DNA of 64,000 nucleotides from Struthidea cinerea (GCA_013397865.1 VZTI01004112.1:372001-436000), one strand, 5' to 3'. Shown: positions 12,701 through 24,654, numbered from the stretch's first letter. The notes: generated by a model from the letters alone, not told the origin. A program made the numbers and translations.

Positions 12701-14478
12701 CTTCTAACACATGGATCTTATTAAAATGTACCTCAGTCTAACTGTGGCTGAGCAAACAAAACTGGTTCCACATGGCTGATAAAAAGCCTGATCAAGAATA
12801 GGGAAGGAGAATGTTTCTACTTGCCTTGCTGCCTCCGGAAATCTGCAGATCGAAGACTGAATAATTTTGCCTCTACTGTAGTGTGTGTAGTCACTGAAGT
12901 CTGACCATATCTCCATTCAAATGAGAGGGAAAATATCAGATGTGTTCAGCCAAACAAAGCCCAGTGATTCCACACTGAAACCTAAAGAGATCAATAGCTG
13001 TACGTGAAAAAGGGAAAGCTTTCCTTCCCTCACATCTTGTGATCTATATCCTTCCCATAGCACTGTAAGAGTAAAGAACTTGGACAATAGATTGAGAACC
13101 TTTGTTTAGAGTAGTGACCTTTACATACTAGAACAGCTACCTGTTATGCTAAATATAATAAATAACTATAAATTTTATGTGATCATTTTTAACTTGGATA
13201 GTACTTCTAATACGGCATAGAACTTGTAAAATAATTTCTGTGTCCTGCTGGAACATGAAAGGACACCTGTTTTTCAGCACAAAGTACACTGTACAACAGT
13301 CTAAATCTGCACTCTTATCCCTCCATAACATTGCAGTTATGGTTGCATACGCAGTATATCTCCTCTGAGATATCAGTACTTCCTGACAAAATACTGCAGC
13401 ACTGCAGCTTACTGTGCCGTGTAGGAGAGAAAATAGCTGATGCCTAATCTGCTGATACAGAAATACAAATAGCATCTCACATTATACCACTGCTAATATG
13501 TGATCAAATATTTCTAAACTTAGATCGTTATAAATAGGGAGTCATAAGGGAGCCTAATAGAGTTACGTAGTACAAGCAAGCTTGTAAGAGACAGAGCAGG
13601 CAGCCTCGTGAAATGGACTTGTGAAAGGTAGAAGATAGTAATAGATTTACTCATCTCAAATAGCATTTCACTTCATATAGAAGTAAAATACCATGACATC
13701 AGTGGAGATATTTCTGAAACTGGACACTCCTCAGAAAGATTAAAGTTACAGGTATAAATTGATTAAAAAATAATAGAATCATGAATAACAATCACAGCAG
13801 CTTTTCCAATCAAGCAACTGGATTTGGTTTTCTTCTTGTAACTACTGAATAAGGGGTAAAGGAAACAAATAGCCAAACTGGATAGCTTCTGCAACAGACA
13901 TAAAAAATGTTAGTGGTCTTTCCCCGTCTCCAACTTTTCTTACACTTCTTTTCCCTCAGCTTCTTTTTCCCCTGCCTTCATCACCACTGAGTGCTTTTCA
14001 TTTCTGCCTTCCTGTCTACCTGGCATTGCTTCCTTCCTCTTTCTCAGGACATTCTCTTTCCTAACATTCAGTATGCTTATCCTTGATCTAGCATTTATGT
14101 CATGATTTAAAAGAGAGATAGGGAGAAACACTGAGGTGAAAAACTGGATGGAGATAAACTAATGGGGTTTTGGTTGGCTGGTTGGTTTTGCTGTTGCTTT
14201 TTCTTCTTCTTCACTGTTCTTTCCCAGAAGCCACAGCCCGGATGGGCTTTAGGGCCACAGTCAGGAAAGAGCCAAGAAAAGGCTATGAATGGATCCTTGT
14301 AAAGGGTCTCAGGTACTTGCCAAAGGAGAAAGCAGAGGGACTGAAGAGAGGAATTTTAAACAAGGTGTGGTTCTGTCCTGGAAGTGCTGAAATCCTGTTC
14401 AACTAAAATTCCTTACTTTACTGGTAAGCAAAGTATTAGCTTCCTCAGTGCAATTTAATCAGATACAAAGAAAAAAAT
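9755..14478. other. Unique non-coding DNA
   Basis: About 4.7 kb with no recognised gene or transposon. The interval 12590-12645 is rich in alternating CA/TG/TA steps. The interval 13925-14060 is pyrimidine-rich. Open frames of up to 113 codons (10264-10605, minus) have no recognisable features. Confidence 0.55.
12590..12645. repeat. Alternating purine/pyrimidine low-complexity stretch
   Basis: Repeated atgca, acatg, tatgca and catatg words form an imperfect alternating purine/pyrimidine run with several short palindromes (TGCATGCA, GCATATGC). It behaves like a decayed TG/CA microsatellite. Confidence 0.6.
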
Positions 14479-15125
14479 AAGTTCTGGTTCCTGCACCTGG
14501 AATGAGGCGAACCAGGATGTATGGATAGACTGCAGAATGAGAGACTGGAAAGCAGCACCATGGCAAGGGACTTGGAGGTCCTGGTTGTTGCAATTTGAAC
14601 ATGAGTCAGCAGTGCCCTGGCAGCCAGGACAGCCAAGAGTGTCCTGGGGGGCATCAGGCACAGCATCGCCAGCCGGGCAAGGGAGGGGATTGTCCTGCTC
14701 TGCTCTGCACTGAGGCAGCCTCACCTCGAGTCCTGGGGGCAGTCCTGGATGCCACAGTATGAGAAAGATATTAAACTATTAGACAGTGTCCAAAGGAGGG
14801 TAACAAGGATGGTGAAGGGTCTTGAGGGAAAGACATATGACAAGCAGCTGAGGACACTTGGACTGTTCAGCCTGAGTGAGACTGAGGGAAGACCTCGTAT
14901 TAGCCTACAGCTTCCTCATGAGGGGAAGTGGAGCAGAAGGCACTGACCTCTTCTCTCCAGTGCCCAGTGATAGGACTCAAGGTGTGTCATGGAGCTCTCT
15001 CAGAGGGGTTTTAGGTTGGATATTAGGAAAAGGTTCTTCACTCAGATGCTGTGCACTGGAACAGGCTCCCCAGGGAAGTGGTCACAGCACCAAGCCTGAG
15101 AGAGCTCAAGAAGCATTTGAACAAC
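14479..15125 (+). mobile_element. CR1 LINE, 5' part of an interrupted copy
   Basis: About 650 bases follow the CR1 3' third closely, including 'cacctggaatgaggcgaacc', 'ggtgaagggtcttgagggaaag', 'ggactgttcagcctgag', 'gacctcgtattagcctacag', 'ttaggttggatattaggaaa', 'ggaacaggctccccaggg' and 'caagcctgagagagctcaag'. This is the C-terminal coding end and 3' UTR of CR1, with frameshifts and stops. The copy breaks off at 15125 where an LTR is inserted and resumes at 15647. The upstream limit is approximate. Confidence 0.93.
15122..15125. repeat. Target-site duplication (left) of the nested LTR
   Basis: CAAC at 15122-15125 is repeated at 15647-15650. Both sit at the equivalent place in the CR1 sequence (ttgaa-CAAC on the left, CAAC-gctctc on the right), as expected for a short integration duplication. 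A fifth base matches poorly (t versus g), so its length of 4-5 is uncertain. Confidence 0.55.
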
Positions 15126-15646
15126 TCTCCTAGGTTACAATGTAAGATGTAACCAAAAGTATGTATCCTATTATCATCTTCACAAGCTGTTAAAGCAGGT
15201 AGGGCAGTGTTCATTATCTCCTACCATGACTCATCCCTGATAACTCCCTCTGGGGGCTATCTGTGTTAATGGACCATCAAGGACCCACTGCATGACTCAT
15301 AGAATTACATCAACCCATTGTGAGATGCTCCGCCCAGGGGGAGGAGCCAAGCATTCCCACCTGGATATAATCTGGGGTTTGGAAAAGCACAGGTAGCCCT
15401 ACCTACTGGATTCCCAGGGGCCAGAGCTACCACTGGACCTTCAGGTGAAGACCAGACCACTCTACAGGATCACTGCTTCAACAGAACCACTTCACCTGGA
15501 CTGCTACCACCACCCTGACTAACAGGGTGTCAGGTTGTATCCTGAGTCCATCAGTGTTCTTTTACCATTACATTTATTTTAATTTTCCCATTAAATTATA
15601 ATTCTGACTTGCGATCTCCCGCTGGTTTGTTTTCAAACTAGTACCA
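15126..15646 (+). mobile_element. ERVL-like solo LTR inserted in CR1
   Basis: About 520 bases that match a bird ERVL-class LTR by wording: 'gatgctccgcccagggggagg' and 'agccaagcattcccacctgg', a TATA-like TATAAT at 15365-15370, 'gaagaccagaccactctac', 'aggatcactgcttcaacag', 'gggtgtcaggttgtatcctg', then an AT-rich 'attaaattata' poly(A)-signal-like segment at 15590-15600. No internal retroviral region is present, so it is a solo LTR produced by LTR-LTR recombination. The 3' edge ends in CCA. The 5' edge does not begin with TG, so it is either mutated or the edge is a few bases off. Confidence 0.85.
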
Positions 15647-15751
15647 CAACGCTCTCAGGCACATGGTGTCATTACTGAGGCTGCCTTGTGCAGAGAGGGA
15701 GCCGGACTTCAATGACCCTTATGGGTCCCTTCCAACTCAGGATATTCCATA
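15647..15751 (+). mobile_element. CR1 LINE, 3' part of the interrupted copy
   Basis: The CR1 sequence resumes exactly where it left off: 'caacgctctcaggcacatgg', 'ctgccttgtgcagagaggga', 'aatgacccttatgggtccct' and the terminal 'ccaactcaggatattccat'. Together with 14479-15125 it makes a roughly 750-base CR1 copy. Confidence 0.93.
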
Positions 15752-17099
15752 AACAAAGGGAAAAATGTGACCCTATAATCCTATAGGAAGAGTGAACGTA
15801 TTCTTCAAGATGTTGTGTAGGACTAATTAAATGAAAGAAAGAAAATCTCTTATCAATGTCTTGTTCGCATAGACAAGGTCTGGTGATACCTGCGGGATCA
15901 CAACATTTATTTTACATCAACTATTGAATACTACATTTCCATTGAAGCAACTTCCATATTAATAATTATATATGAATATGAGTTATTTGGTTACAATAAC
16001 CTTGCAGTTCTGTCTCTTAATTAAATTTCAAACTTAAAATCTTGAAGCTCTAATTAATGTCATTTATCAAGTTTGATAAAGACAGAAAGCTTAAAAAAAA
16101 CACAGAAACCCCACAATAATTCTATCTGAGAGTACAAGCTATGTAATCAAGCAGGCTCCTTGAAGCAGACATAACTAAGTTTGAAGAATAGTGTAAATTC
16201 AAAATTTTTTTTTGGCATGGTCAGAAACAGTTATCAGAACTTCCTGCTAGTTATCAGAACTAGCAAATATTAGTCTGATCTTCTGCCATAGCAGGAGGAA
16301 TTTCTTCTGCTGGTTGTGCTGAAGAAAATGGGCAGAACACCATGTTTTTATTCTATACTCAGGCTTCAAGGCAGGAGAAATTAAGTGGATGCTGGGTTTC
16401 CTCCAAAAGAACTCCATCTTCTATCATCATTGTCATAAGTGTTAACATATATTATTTTGAGGGAAAAAATAGAGAGAATGTGAGCACAACCTAGACTTCT
16501 CTCTTTGAACAAAAGTGGCATCAAAGAAGTCCAGGCTCAGTGAAAAAAACATTAATCAGATTCATTACTACCAGGTCCTTGAAGTTCATTGATCCACAGG
16601 GTCATTGCACACAACCACAAATGTTAGACAATTCAGTCTTTATTTCAGCAGTCAGAGGAAATGTGAATCATTAAAGTCTAAAATGTTCTATGATTTTTTT
16701 GACAAATCCTTTCTGATCACTGCAAAACCAGATTTGCAACACAACCATGCTGTAACCTGTTGGAACCATTGGTGCCCTCAAGGACAATATGAGTTTTTGA
16801 AGACAAGGATAGGACTAAAACTTACAAGGTCTTTTTAGAACACAAAAACATACTCTAAGCAGGCAATGTACAAAGTATCCTATAAAATACATGACAAATG
16901 GTCTGCAGCCTGTTTTCACCACAGAAATAAAAGGAGTGCCAACATCAGTAATGAAAAACACTTACAGAACTGTAAGTTGCCTGGAAACAGATAAACTTAT
17001 TTAAACTTTCATACTTTCTTGATGAATCTGCAGAGAATATTGGGAGAAAGTAAAAGTAACTTCCATATATGCTTATGTATTGCATTTACATGGCAAGGT
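15752..17099. other. Unique AT-rich non-coding DNA
   Basis: No gene or transposon recognised. A short direct repeat combined with a palindrome lies at 16229-16264. An open frame at 16605-16838 has no recognisable domain. Confidence 0.55.
16229..16264. repeat. 13-bp direct repeat overlapping a 7-bp-arm inverted repeat
   Basis: agttatcagaact occurs at 16229-16241 and 16249-16261. The second copy lies in a perfect inverted repeat, GCTAGTT-atcag-AACTAGC, at 16246-16264. Confidence 0.85.
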
Positions 17100-18127
17100 T
17101 TTAGTCAGCCAGGGGCGGCACTGCAGGAGGGGCTTTCTTGAAAAGAGTCCAACAGTTGGTCTGTGTCAGACGGAGCCAGTTCTGGATGTCTCCACCACTG
17201 GGCAAAGTTGAACCCTTCAGCAATGCTGGTAGCACCTCTCTGATAACATATTGAAGACACAGTAAAAATGCTGTGAGGGACAGAGTGAGAAAAAATGTGA
17301 GAGAAACCACCCTGAGAACCTCAAGGTCAGTGCAGAAGGAGGGCGAGGAGGTGCTGCAGGGGCTGGAGCAGAGATTCCCGTGCAGCCTGTGTCAAAGCTG
17401 TCTGCAGGGTAAGCTGTCCCATGGAGGTCCACATTGGAGCAGATTTGGACCCTGCAGTCCATTAAGGACTACATGCCACAGAACTGGATATTTCCTGAAG
17501 GAAGCTGTCACTCAAGGAGATTCCATGGTGGAGCACCCTCCAGGCAGGAGCTGCAGGCTGTTGACAGGACCAGGTCTTCTGCAGCACCTGTGACCCCATG
17601 GGTGACCCATGCTGGAGCAGTTTGTTCCTGAAGGGCTGCACCCCATGGAAAGGGACCAACACTAGAGCAATTCCTGAAGAACTGCAGCCCATGGGAAGGA
17701 CTCACATCGGAGCAGTTCATGAAGGACTGTCTCCTGTGGGAGGGTCCCCATGCTGGAGTGGGTGAACAGCATGAGAAGGAAGGACTGACAAAGACAAATT
17801 GTTACAAACTCCACAATCTGCCATCCACACTGTCCTGTGGCACTTGGGGAAGAGGAGGAAGAAGTAGAAGAGTCAGGAAAAAAGGAAAGAGCCTGGAAAG
17901 AAAGCGAGTGTGGGGAAGGGTGGCTTTAGTTTTGATTTTGTTAATCATCAGTCTAGTCTATTTCTAATTGGAAATTAGTTAAATTAATCTTCCCTGAGTC
18001 AAGTCTATTTTCCCATAACAATAATTGGTGTTTGATTGCCCTGACTTTATCTCAACCTGTGAGCTTTATTCATCTTATTTTCTCCCACTGTCCTGCTGAG
18101 GAGGGGGAGTGGGGAAAACCCACCACA
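17100..18127 (+). mobile_element. Avian ERV-type LTR (about 1 kb, probably solo)
   Basis: A long LTR recognisable from stretches such as 'gtgagagaaaccaccctgag', 'ggtcagtgcagaaggaggg', 'ctggagcagagattcccgtg', repeated 'gctggagcag ... cccatgggaagg' words, 'ccctgagtcaagtctatttt', 'taattggtgtttgattgccc', 'cctgctgaggagggggagtg' and the end 'aacccaccaca' at 18127. This matches a common bird retroviral LTR read on the plus strand, with the R/U5 part at about 17960-18127. The 5' edge is uncertain. No gag, pol or env reading frame adjoins it. The sequence is noticeably more GC-rich than its neighbours, and open frames here are incidental. Confidence 0.82.
17601..17760 (+). repeat. Three imperfect ~45-50-bp tandem repeats inside the LTR
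   Basis: Units built on 'catgctggagcag-...-cctgaagg-ctgca-ccccatggaaagg' recur about every 45-50 bases (near 17605, 17657 and 17704, with a partial unit at 17747). They differ by substitutions. They lie in the U3-like part of the LTR, where repeated units sometimes act as enhancer repeats. Confidence 0.7.
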
Positions 18128-21100
18128 GTGTATTTATAGAGATATAAAGAGCAATTAGAATGACTGACCAAAATGATATAATTGGCTATATTTACAACAG
18201 AAGTATTTTTCACTCTCCGATTTCAAAATGTGTTTATAATCTAAAATATTATCAAACATTGCACTCCTAGTTATAGATAAGAATCACAAACCAGTTTTTT
18301 AAATGACATAAGTACAGTTTTTTATTTAAAGCATTCAGTCCACATCTGAGTAACAACCTAACAGAATACCCTGTAAATCACAGGATTCTCTTGTGGCTAT
18401 TATAGTTGTGTAATAACTCAAATTATACAGGACATCAACTATAAAACATATCAACCAATACTGACAGTTCTTACAGAATCCCTATTACTTAAATAGGAAG
18501 AACAACTGCTATGCCTCTGGTTTGTACATTACAGCTTTTCTGCTATGTTAACAAACTTAGCAGTCAAAAGTGACATTTCATATTTTACAGCTGCCATATT
18601 TGATCACCTTTAGCAAATGTTATGTCTTTCAAAAAGAGGTTACATAAATCAACTTGATCCTTTGAGTATTTATTGAATGGTTTAAGCTTCATTGAAACCC
18701 AGAGATGTAGGACTATATGGGACCTCAGCAGTTCACCTAGGCCACTGACAAGATCATCTGATCCTACATGACCCCTCAGACATAGATTTTAATAATTACT
18801 CAGAGAGATGTCCCAGCCACCCAGGTACTCTCTTTCACTTATTCAGTGTGCAGATGAAGGGGAGGAAAAGAAACAAAGAGCCCAGGGGTGAAAGCAAAAA
18901 GATCAGCAGAGGCTTACCTATCATTGAGGAATACATAAATTGTGTGCAGGGAAGAGGGAGCAGGAGATGTGAGGCACCTACTATTAGAAAGAGGAATTAG
19001 GTTACAAAAACAAGGCCTTAGTGTTAATGGTTTAAGATCTTGTATCAGCTCTGCTTATATGTCAGTGATGCCTTCTTGCAGTCACAACAATGCCAAAACT
19101 GGGGCGGAAATTAAAGGATAGTGGACAGAACAATTTCTGCAGATTGTAGAAATTAAAGTTAATGTATTATTTTTAAAGTCTTGACTTAGATGAGTTCAAA
19201 AGGGAAATATAAACTCAAGATATTGTATTTGCAGTTCAGTTCAATTTTTTTCTGATGTTCATGGACAAATTCTGTGACTTTAAATAAAAATGTTTCAGGT
19301 GCTTCAGGACAATGTCTGCTTGAGATTCACCTGGGTTTTTACGAAGATATTTGAAAGCTTCAATGAATGCTCAAAATTCAGAAGTGGTACTCTGGAAGGC
19401 AAAGTGCAGCTGCTCTTTACCCCTCCTGTAAATCTGCATGTGCATGCTGCTCCTTTTATATGACTTTCAGACACCTTCTGACCTTTCCATAGGATCTATA
19501 TATTTAGGGGGTGTACAACTCTATGGTGAACTCCTTATGCAAATGTGAAGGGGAGGAAATTGCTCTTAGTAATTTTCTAATGATATATTTAAGTTCTAGA
19601 AGTTTTCATTCATAATTCAAGAGTACAAATATGTCAGACCACCTGATGTTAAATCAACTATGCATATCTAATAGCAGTTCTGAGCTTCCACAGAGCCTGC
19701 TACAAGATTAGGACCTATATATAGACCCTAGTTTGCCTGGCAGGGTATAGACCTAAAGGCCACGTGCTCAGGTGCTGTATTACTCCAACACAAATGGAAG
19801 GGGATAAGATTGCTGCCCAGCCTCCCCCATGGAGCTGGATGAAAGGTCATGCACTTGATGCTTTTGGGCAAGGCTGAGAAGGCACACTGCTCCTGGCATT
19901 CTCTTGAGTCAGGGATGGAAAAGCATTGGCAGAGAAGAGCTCCAAACCTGAGCTGACAATGCTAAAATGTCAGCTGACATAATGCTGACAATGAAGAAAC
20001 TGCATAATTTCTCTTCTTTCCCATTTCTCCACAATTTTTATCATACGCTTATCCAAGGATGTGAATTTTCAGGAATAGCATAACATTCCAAAGTGGGGAG
20101 AAGATAAAGGCTCTTAACGTACAAAAGTATATTAAACTCCAGTCTGGAGTGCATCAGTCTGGCAGAGTACTACTGAATTCAAAGGTCAATTTATGCTTAC
20201 TGGAGGTCAGTAAACTGTTAGGAGCACACTTGTCCCTGGGCAACAAATGGGCTTTGCAAACAAAACTGATAGGAAAATAAAGAAACTTTGAAAACACTGA
20301 GAAGATTTTAGCATTTCAATGGTCCTGAAATTTAACAGGTATTTCCCACTGGGGTTTCAGTTTGTCCCCAGGATGCCTTGGCATAGATCACCAACTCAAG
20401 GATTAGCGCACATATTTCCTCCTCCTGGTGTGGGAGCCATTTCTACAGCTGCTGCTTTGGGAAACATTCAATAATCCTTCATTCTGAAAAGTCATAACCA
20501 CTCATAGAAGCCAAGAAATCCTTCTAGGACATGCGCTGCCTCTTTGCTTTGGCTTCCATACATTTGGTACGCACATACAAGGCACAGAAAAAGCTTTCTA
20601 GTGAGTTTGTCGCATTCTAAGAGTGAGAAATAATGGAAATTACAGGTTGCAGTTTAATGTCTTTTAATTCCCAAGGCAGAGCACTAACAGGAGAGATGAA
20701 TTCAAAAGAATGAAAGCAGATGAATCTGGAACTGAAGCAGGGCCTAACATATGGGAGCAGATAAACCTGTCTGTAGAAAATAAGGACACGTGGAATTTTG
20801 CCAGTAGTCAGCTGAAACTGGCTCTACTCACAGCCTTGAAATGTATATTCTGTCTCCTCTCCAAGCCTTTCTTTCTGTTTGATCACTCCTGCTTCCAGTC
20901 CAGAAGACTCATCAGATTCCAAGAGACTATTCTATTGGGGTTGTTTTGCCCACCTAGTAACAGGATGATTTGTAAACCTTATGAAAACTGTACTTTAGCT
21001 TGGCATGCAATCATAGCCCAAACAGAGCTCAGTTTAAAACCCTGAAGTCAGTAGAAAAGCTCCCTGTGCCTGAATCCCAGGCCTGAAATGCATTTAGAAT

Positions 21101-23592
21101 TCCCGTGCCTGAATGTGGCTCCAGTGGTATACTTGGTCAAGGAAACGTATTGTGACTTCAGCCAGGCTCCAGCTGAAGCATGCTGTAGAGATCATGGATA
21201 AATGAAAAGCCAAATTTCTGAGTGAGTGTTTTTCCAAGCCAAACAAAGCCGCTGAACTTTCTGGGGTTTTCTTGGCACTTCTAGTGCTTTTGGGAATTTG
21301 AATGGTGCCTGTCCGAGGATAATTGACTCCCTCTGCATGCTATTGTGATTCTCAAAAAAAGCAGCATTTTTCTCAATCTTTCCGGGCATAGTCATGTTCT
21401 TAATAGCGACTGGACAGAACAGGAAATGGAATGGGATGTTCTACAAGATCTAGATTAATGTCCATGAAAAGAAACCCACACCCTTGGATCACCTCAACAG
21501 GTGATGACCCAGTTACGTGAATAATTCATCATAGGATATTATGCTCCTTATTTACACATGGTACTCCCATTTCCATTTATTTGAGTGGCTTAGCCACAGC
21601 AGGAAAGAGGAGGTTTAAATCTCTGGTTTCTGTTATGCATGTTTTAAGAAAGAAATTAACTGTACTGTACAAGGCAAAAGAACTCTAAGCTACAGAAGCT
21701 GACTACGCTGAAAATAAAAGCAGAAGTGGCATCACAGCCGGGAGTTGTTATGAACATAAGTCACTCTTTATTTTTAAACTTCATGCTTTATAAGACACGA
21801 CATGATTCAACTTGTTGATGAAGTGGAAATTTTCACTTGGTTTAATTTTGCCAGTTCAGTAAGTTTGCCACCACTGATGCACTTTTGAAAGGAAAAGCCA
21901 GACCATCTCAAGGTGGTTTTCCGACTACTATTCCAATAAGTATACTTGATTGTTTTGAGTTTGAATATGGCACTGATACTCAAGCAAATCAACTCTTTTT
22001 TTCCTGGTATCAAGAAGATAACAAAAAATGTTACTAATTTTAAGAAACTAAAACTATTATTTGTTTCACTGAATGAGCCTATCCATATTTAGTCTGACCA
22101 TCTTCTCTCTAAGCAGATCACACGTTTAGATCCTCTGGCATCCTACAGGATGAGGGTGCAATCACCTTACCAGTAACTCATGCTAATTAAATTCAGCTAA
22201 TAAAATTCTGAAAATAATTCTTATTAACAGTTTTACTGTTGCTTTTGAGACACAAATGTTCCAAATATTTTTTATTTTACAGAATTCCAAAGAGAACTTC
22301 ACCACGAATGCACACATTTATTATTAGACTGTGTGAATGCCCAAAGCGTGCTTGGCTTTTCTGGTTTTCCTTTTCATGCAAAAGAAAATGAAGTGAAAAC
22401 AAGAAAATTAAAACTCCAGTAACTGCACAAGATAAGGAATTTCTTGTGTCCCTAAGGGCATGCAGACCAAACACCATTATTATTATACTATGGCATTGCC
22501 GCAAATTGAGTGCTGGTTAATTGCTTCTTTCCTAACTGATCTTTTTTCAAGCTCGGACCATGAGGGAGGTGAGAAGAGAATGACTTAAAATTCATAACAT
22601 CCCCATGACAAAAGAACCCCCAAAAGGCAACAGCTGCTTAGAGAAGTGAAAACATTGGATCTTCAGAGTAGCAGAGTATGTATTTTCTTGATGAGCTTGT
22701 CACCTAGACTAGCAGTGAATGTAAAGACATCACATGCAGTTGTCGAGAAATGCCAAGAACACATTAAAAGTGCAGGCACATACATGCATGAAATCTTACT
22801 GAGGGCTGTCATCGCAACCCTCAGCTCTATGGACATTCCAAAAGTTTTGTGTATTATACTCTACAATAAATATGAAAGTTATTGTCTAGAACAAGAAAAA
22901 AACCCCACAACCCACCACCAAGAAGGAAATACACGTTTATAAATGTGGTGCCATACAAACTGCATTTATGTTTATATCTGAAAGATAAGGCACAGGATAC
23001 TGGAGCTAAGGCTCCCCTTAACTGCACTGATAGTGGGTGAGAAGCCGGAAATCAGCTTTAGGATATAGACAGGTAAATGAGTGAATGAAAGACAGAAGTG
23101 AACCAAAGCACCTACAAGGAAATAGAAACCTCAGTAGAAGCTGATTAAAGACAACGGTGACAGGAAGTGCCAAGGCTGATCTGCCTCTTCCCCAGGCCGA
23201 CATCGGACAGAGCCCTGAGGAATTCACTCTGCCAGGCAGGGCCATTAGAGGAACACTGAAGCCCAGCTTTTGTATTCCTAATACAACAGATAAATTCTAC
23301 CCAAGAAACACTGAAGCACAGAATTGCCCTTCAGGTTTCAGCTGCTCTTTCTTAAGCAGGGAAAGTCTTGTGAAAATAAAGTGCCTTTTTTCCATTTCAT
23401 CTTTTCTAGAAGCTTTTCTGGCTCAAATTATCTAGTGCAATGTCTCACCTTAGGTATATCTCTAATAAATAAAGCACGAAGTACAGCCACCATAGAGTTT
23501 TTGTCCCATAATATGGCTTATAAGCAAATAAGACAGTGATGCCAGATTTGGGGTGTCAGCTCACAGAAGCATGATACCTAAGGAAACAAGTA
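18128..23592. other. Unique AT-rich non-coding DNA
   Basis: About 5.5 kb without a supportable gene. One very degraded antisense CR1 tail lies at about 18.7 kb. The longest frame (20710-21045, 111 codons) has no recognisable domain. Confidence 0.55.
18700..18795 (-). mobile_element. Very degraded CR1-like 3' end, antisense
   Basis: The words 'gatgtaggactatatgggac', 'ctcagcagttcacctagg' and 'gatcatctgatcc' resemble the reverse complement of a CR1 3' end (ggaagggacctcaggaggtcatctagtccaa). Identity is weak, so this could be coincidence. Confidence 0.35.
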
Positions 23593-23598
23593 GAAGAA
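23593..23598. repeat. Target-site duplication GAAGAA (left)
   Basis: GAAGAA at 23593-23598 is repeated at 23950-23955, immediately flanking a TG...CA-bounded LTR. A 6-bp duplication is the usual size for alpha- and beta-retrovirus-like (ERVK-type) insertions. Confidence 0.8.
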
Positions 23599-23659
23599 TG
23601 TCGCTGTTGTACCGGGGAGAGCAAGAAACGACATAGGCTCGATCCAGGAAGAAATGGAA

Positions 23660-23665
23660 TTTATT
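23660..23665 (-). terminator. LTR poly(A) signal AATAAA
   Basis: The plus-strand tttatt reads aataaa on the minus strand, within the solo LTR just downstream of its TATA box. Confidence 0.6.
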
Positions 23666-23679
23666 AATTTACAGACTCG

Positions 23680-23687
23680 TTTATATA
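23680..23687 (-). promoter_or_regulatory. LTR TATA box
   Basis: The plus-strand tttatata reads tatataaa on the minus strand. It is correctly placed upstream of the poly(A) signal inside the solo LTR and would be its core promoter. Activity is unknown. Confidence 0.6.
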
Positions 23688-24572
23688 TCTTAGTTCGCTT
23701 GGTTATTGGTCCCTGACCATCCCCCTCCCAGAGTGATTGGCTAAACTCTACAACACTCATTTCAAAATATTTCTCCAGCCAGTATCCCAACAAGACTGCA
23801 TAACAGTCTTGCACCTGCAAGATAAAGGGATTGCTTTACAAAAACCTCTAACTGTTGTTCAGCCAGCATCTGTGTGAAAGCAAGGACTTTCCATGGACAC
23901 TGGCAGAAAGTTGGAAAATCTCCCCACGACCAAGCCTTCAGCATCCACAGAAGAATGCATCAGGGCTATGGGAAAACACCATAAAATACTAATCTGTGAT
24001 GAATCTCAGATTTAGGTTTAGTATCACTTAGTGTCGACTCTAAAATACGGGCCAGTTATTTTATTTACAAGAGAACCTCTCAGTGCCCACCAAAGACACC
24101 AGCATACCCCTAACCTGAGCTATCATCCTCTTTGCTCTTATACCAGTCTCACCTTTGCTGATGCACTGGCAAAGAGGGACATAACTTGTTTGCCCTCTAT
24201 GCTATGTCTCAGTCTAACAAAGCGCTGAAGCACAGATTATTGTGCTGCAAAGCCATGTTACTGAGCACTTTGCCCAGAAAAGGCACCCTGTCTTGTGAAG
24301 TCAGTACAGGTGCCAGGAGCAGAATACTGGGAGATCATACTGGTCACCTTGGCTCCGATTGCTGGGTATCTGCATCACCTGGACTGCCACATACCTGTAT
24401 CACCTGGACTCCAGCCTGAACAGAGACAGAACAGAGGCATGGCTAAGAAAAAGAGAGATGGTTTTCTGCTGAGAGATGAGGATGGGAGGACAGAGGGGTG
24501 ATCACATTAGTGTGTCAGTGTGTCAGATGACAAAATTTCTGTTAAGGCTGATAAAGTCAAAAAAACCTCCGA

Positions 24573-24654
24573 CAGATTGGAAGGGACTCCTGGAGGTCAT
24601 CCAGTACAACCTCCTGCTCAGAGCAGAACTACCTTCAAAGTTAGACCAGGTTGC
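24573..24654 (-). mobile_element. CR1 LINE 3' end, antisense
   Basis: 'agattggaagggactcctgg', 'aggtcatccagtacaacctcc', 'tgctcagagcagaactacc' and 'aaagttagaccaggttgct' are the reverse complement of a CR1 3' end. The terminal short repeat has decayed. It is about 80 bases long. Confidence 0.85.

Larger units (their letters stand above)
23599..23949 (-). mobile_element. Solo LTR, ERVK-type, 351 bp
   Basis: On the minus strand this runs from TGTGGATGC (23949) to ...CAGCGACA (23599), giving the canonical TG...CA ends and flanking 6-bp GAAGAA duplications. A TATA box (tatataaa) lies at 23687-23680 and a poly(A) signal (aataaa) at 23665-23660. Only about 15 bases separate them, so the R region begins near or after the signal, as in compact avian retroviral LTRs. 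A CpG-containing U5 follows. No internal retroviral sequence is present, so the provirus has been removed by LTR-LTR recombination. The perfectly matching duplications suggest a relatively young insertion. Assignment to ERVK rests on duplication length and layout. Confidence 0.85.

Noticed and set aside
14445..15133. Overlapping frames of 65-89 codons
   Set aside because: They fall in the CR1 3' region, which carries frameshifts and stops, so they are not an intact gene.
17217..17967. Cluster of frames on both strands that could suggest a small gene
   Set aside because: The cluster lies entirely within a repeated LTR. The frames overlap in all phases and show no retroviral or cellular domain.
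21480..21510. Small hairpin TCACCT-caac-AGGTGA
   Set aside because: A 6-bp arm is expected by chance many times in 64 kb.
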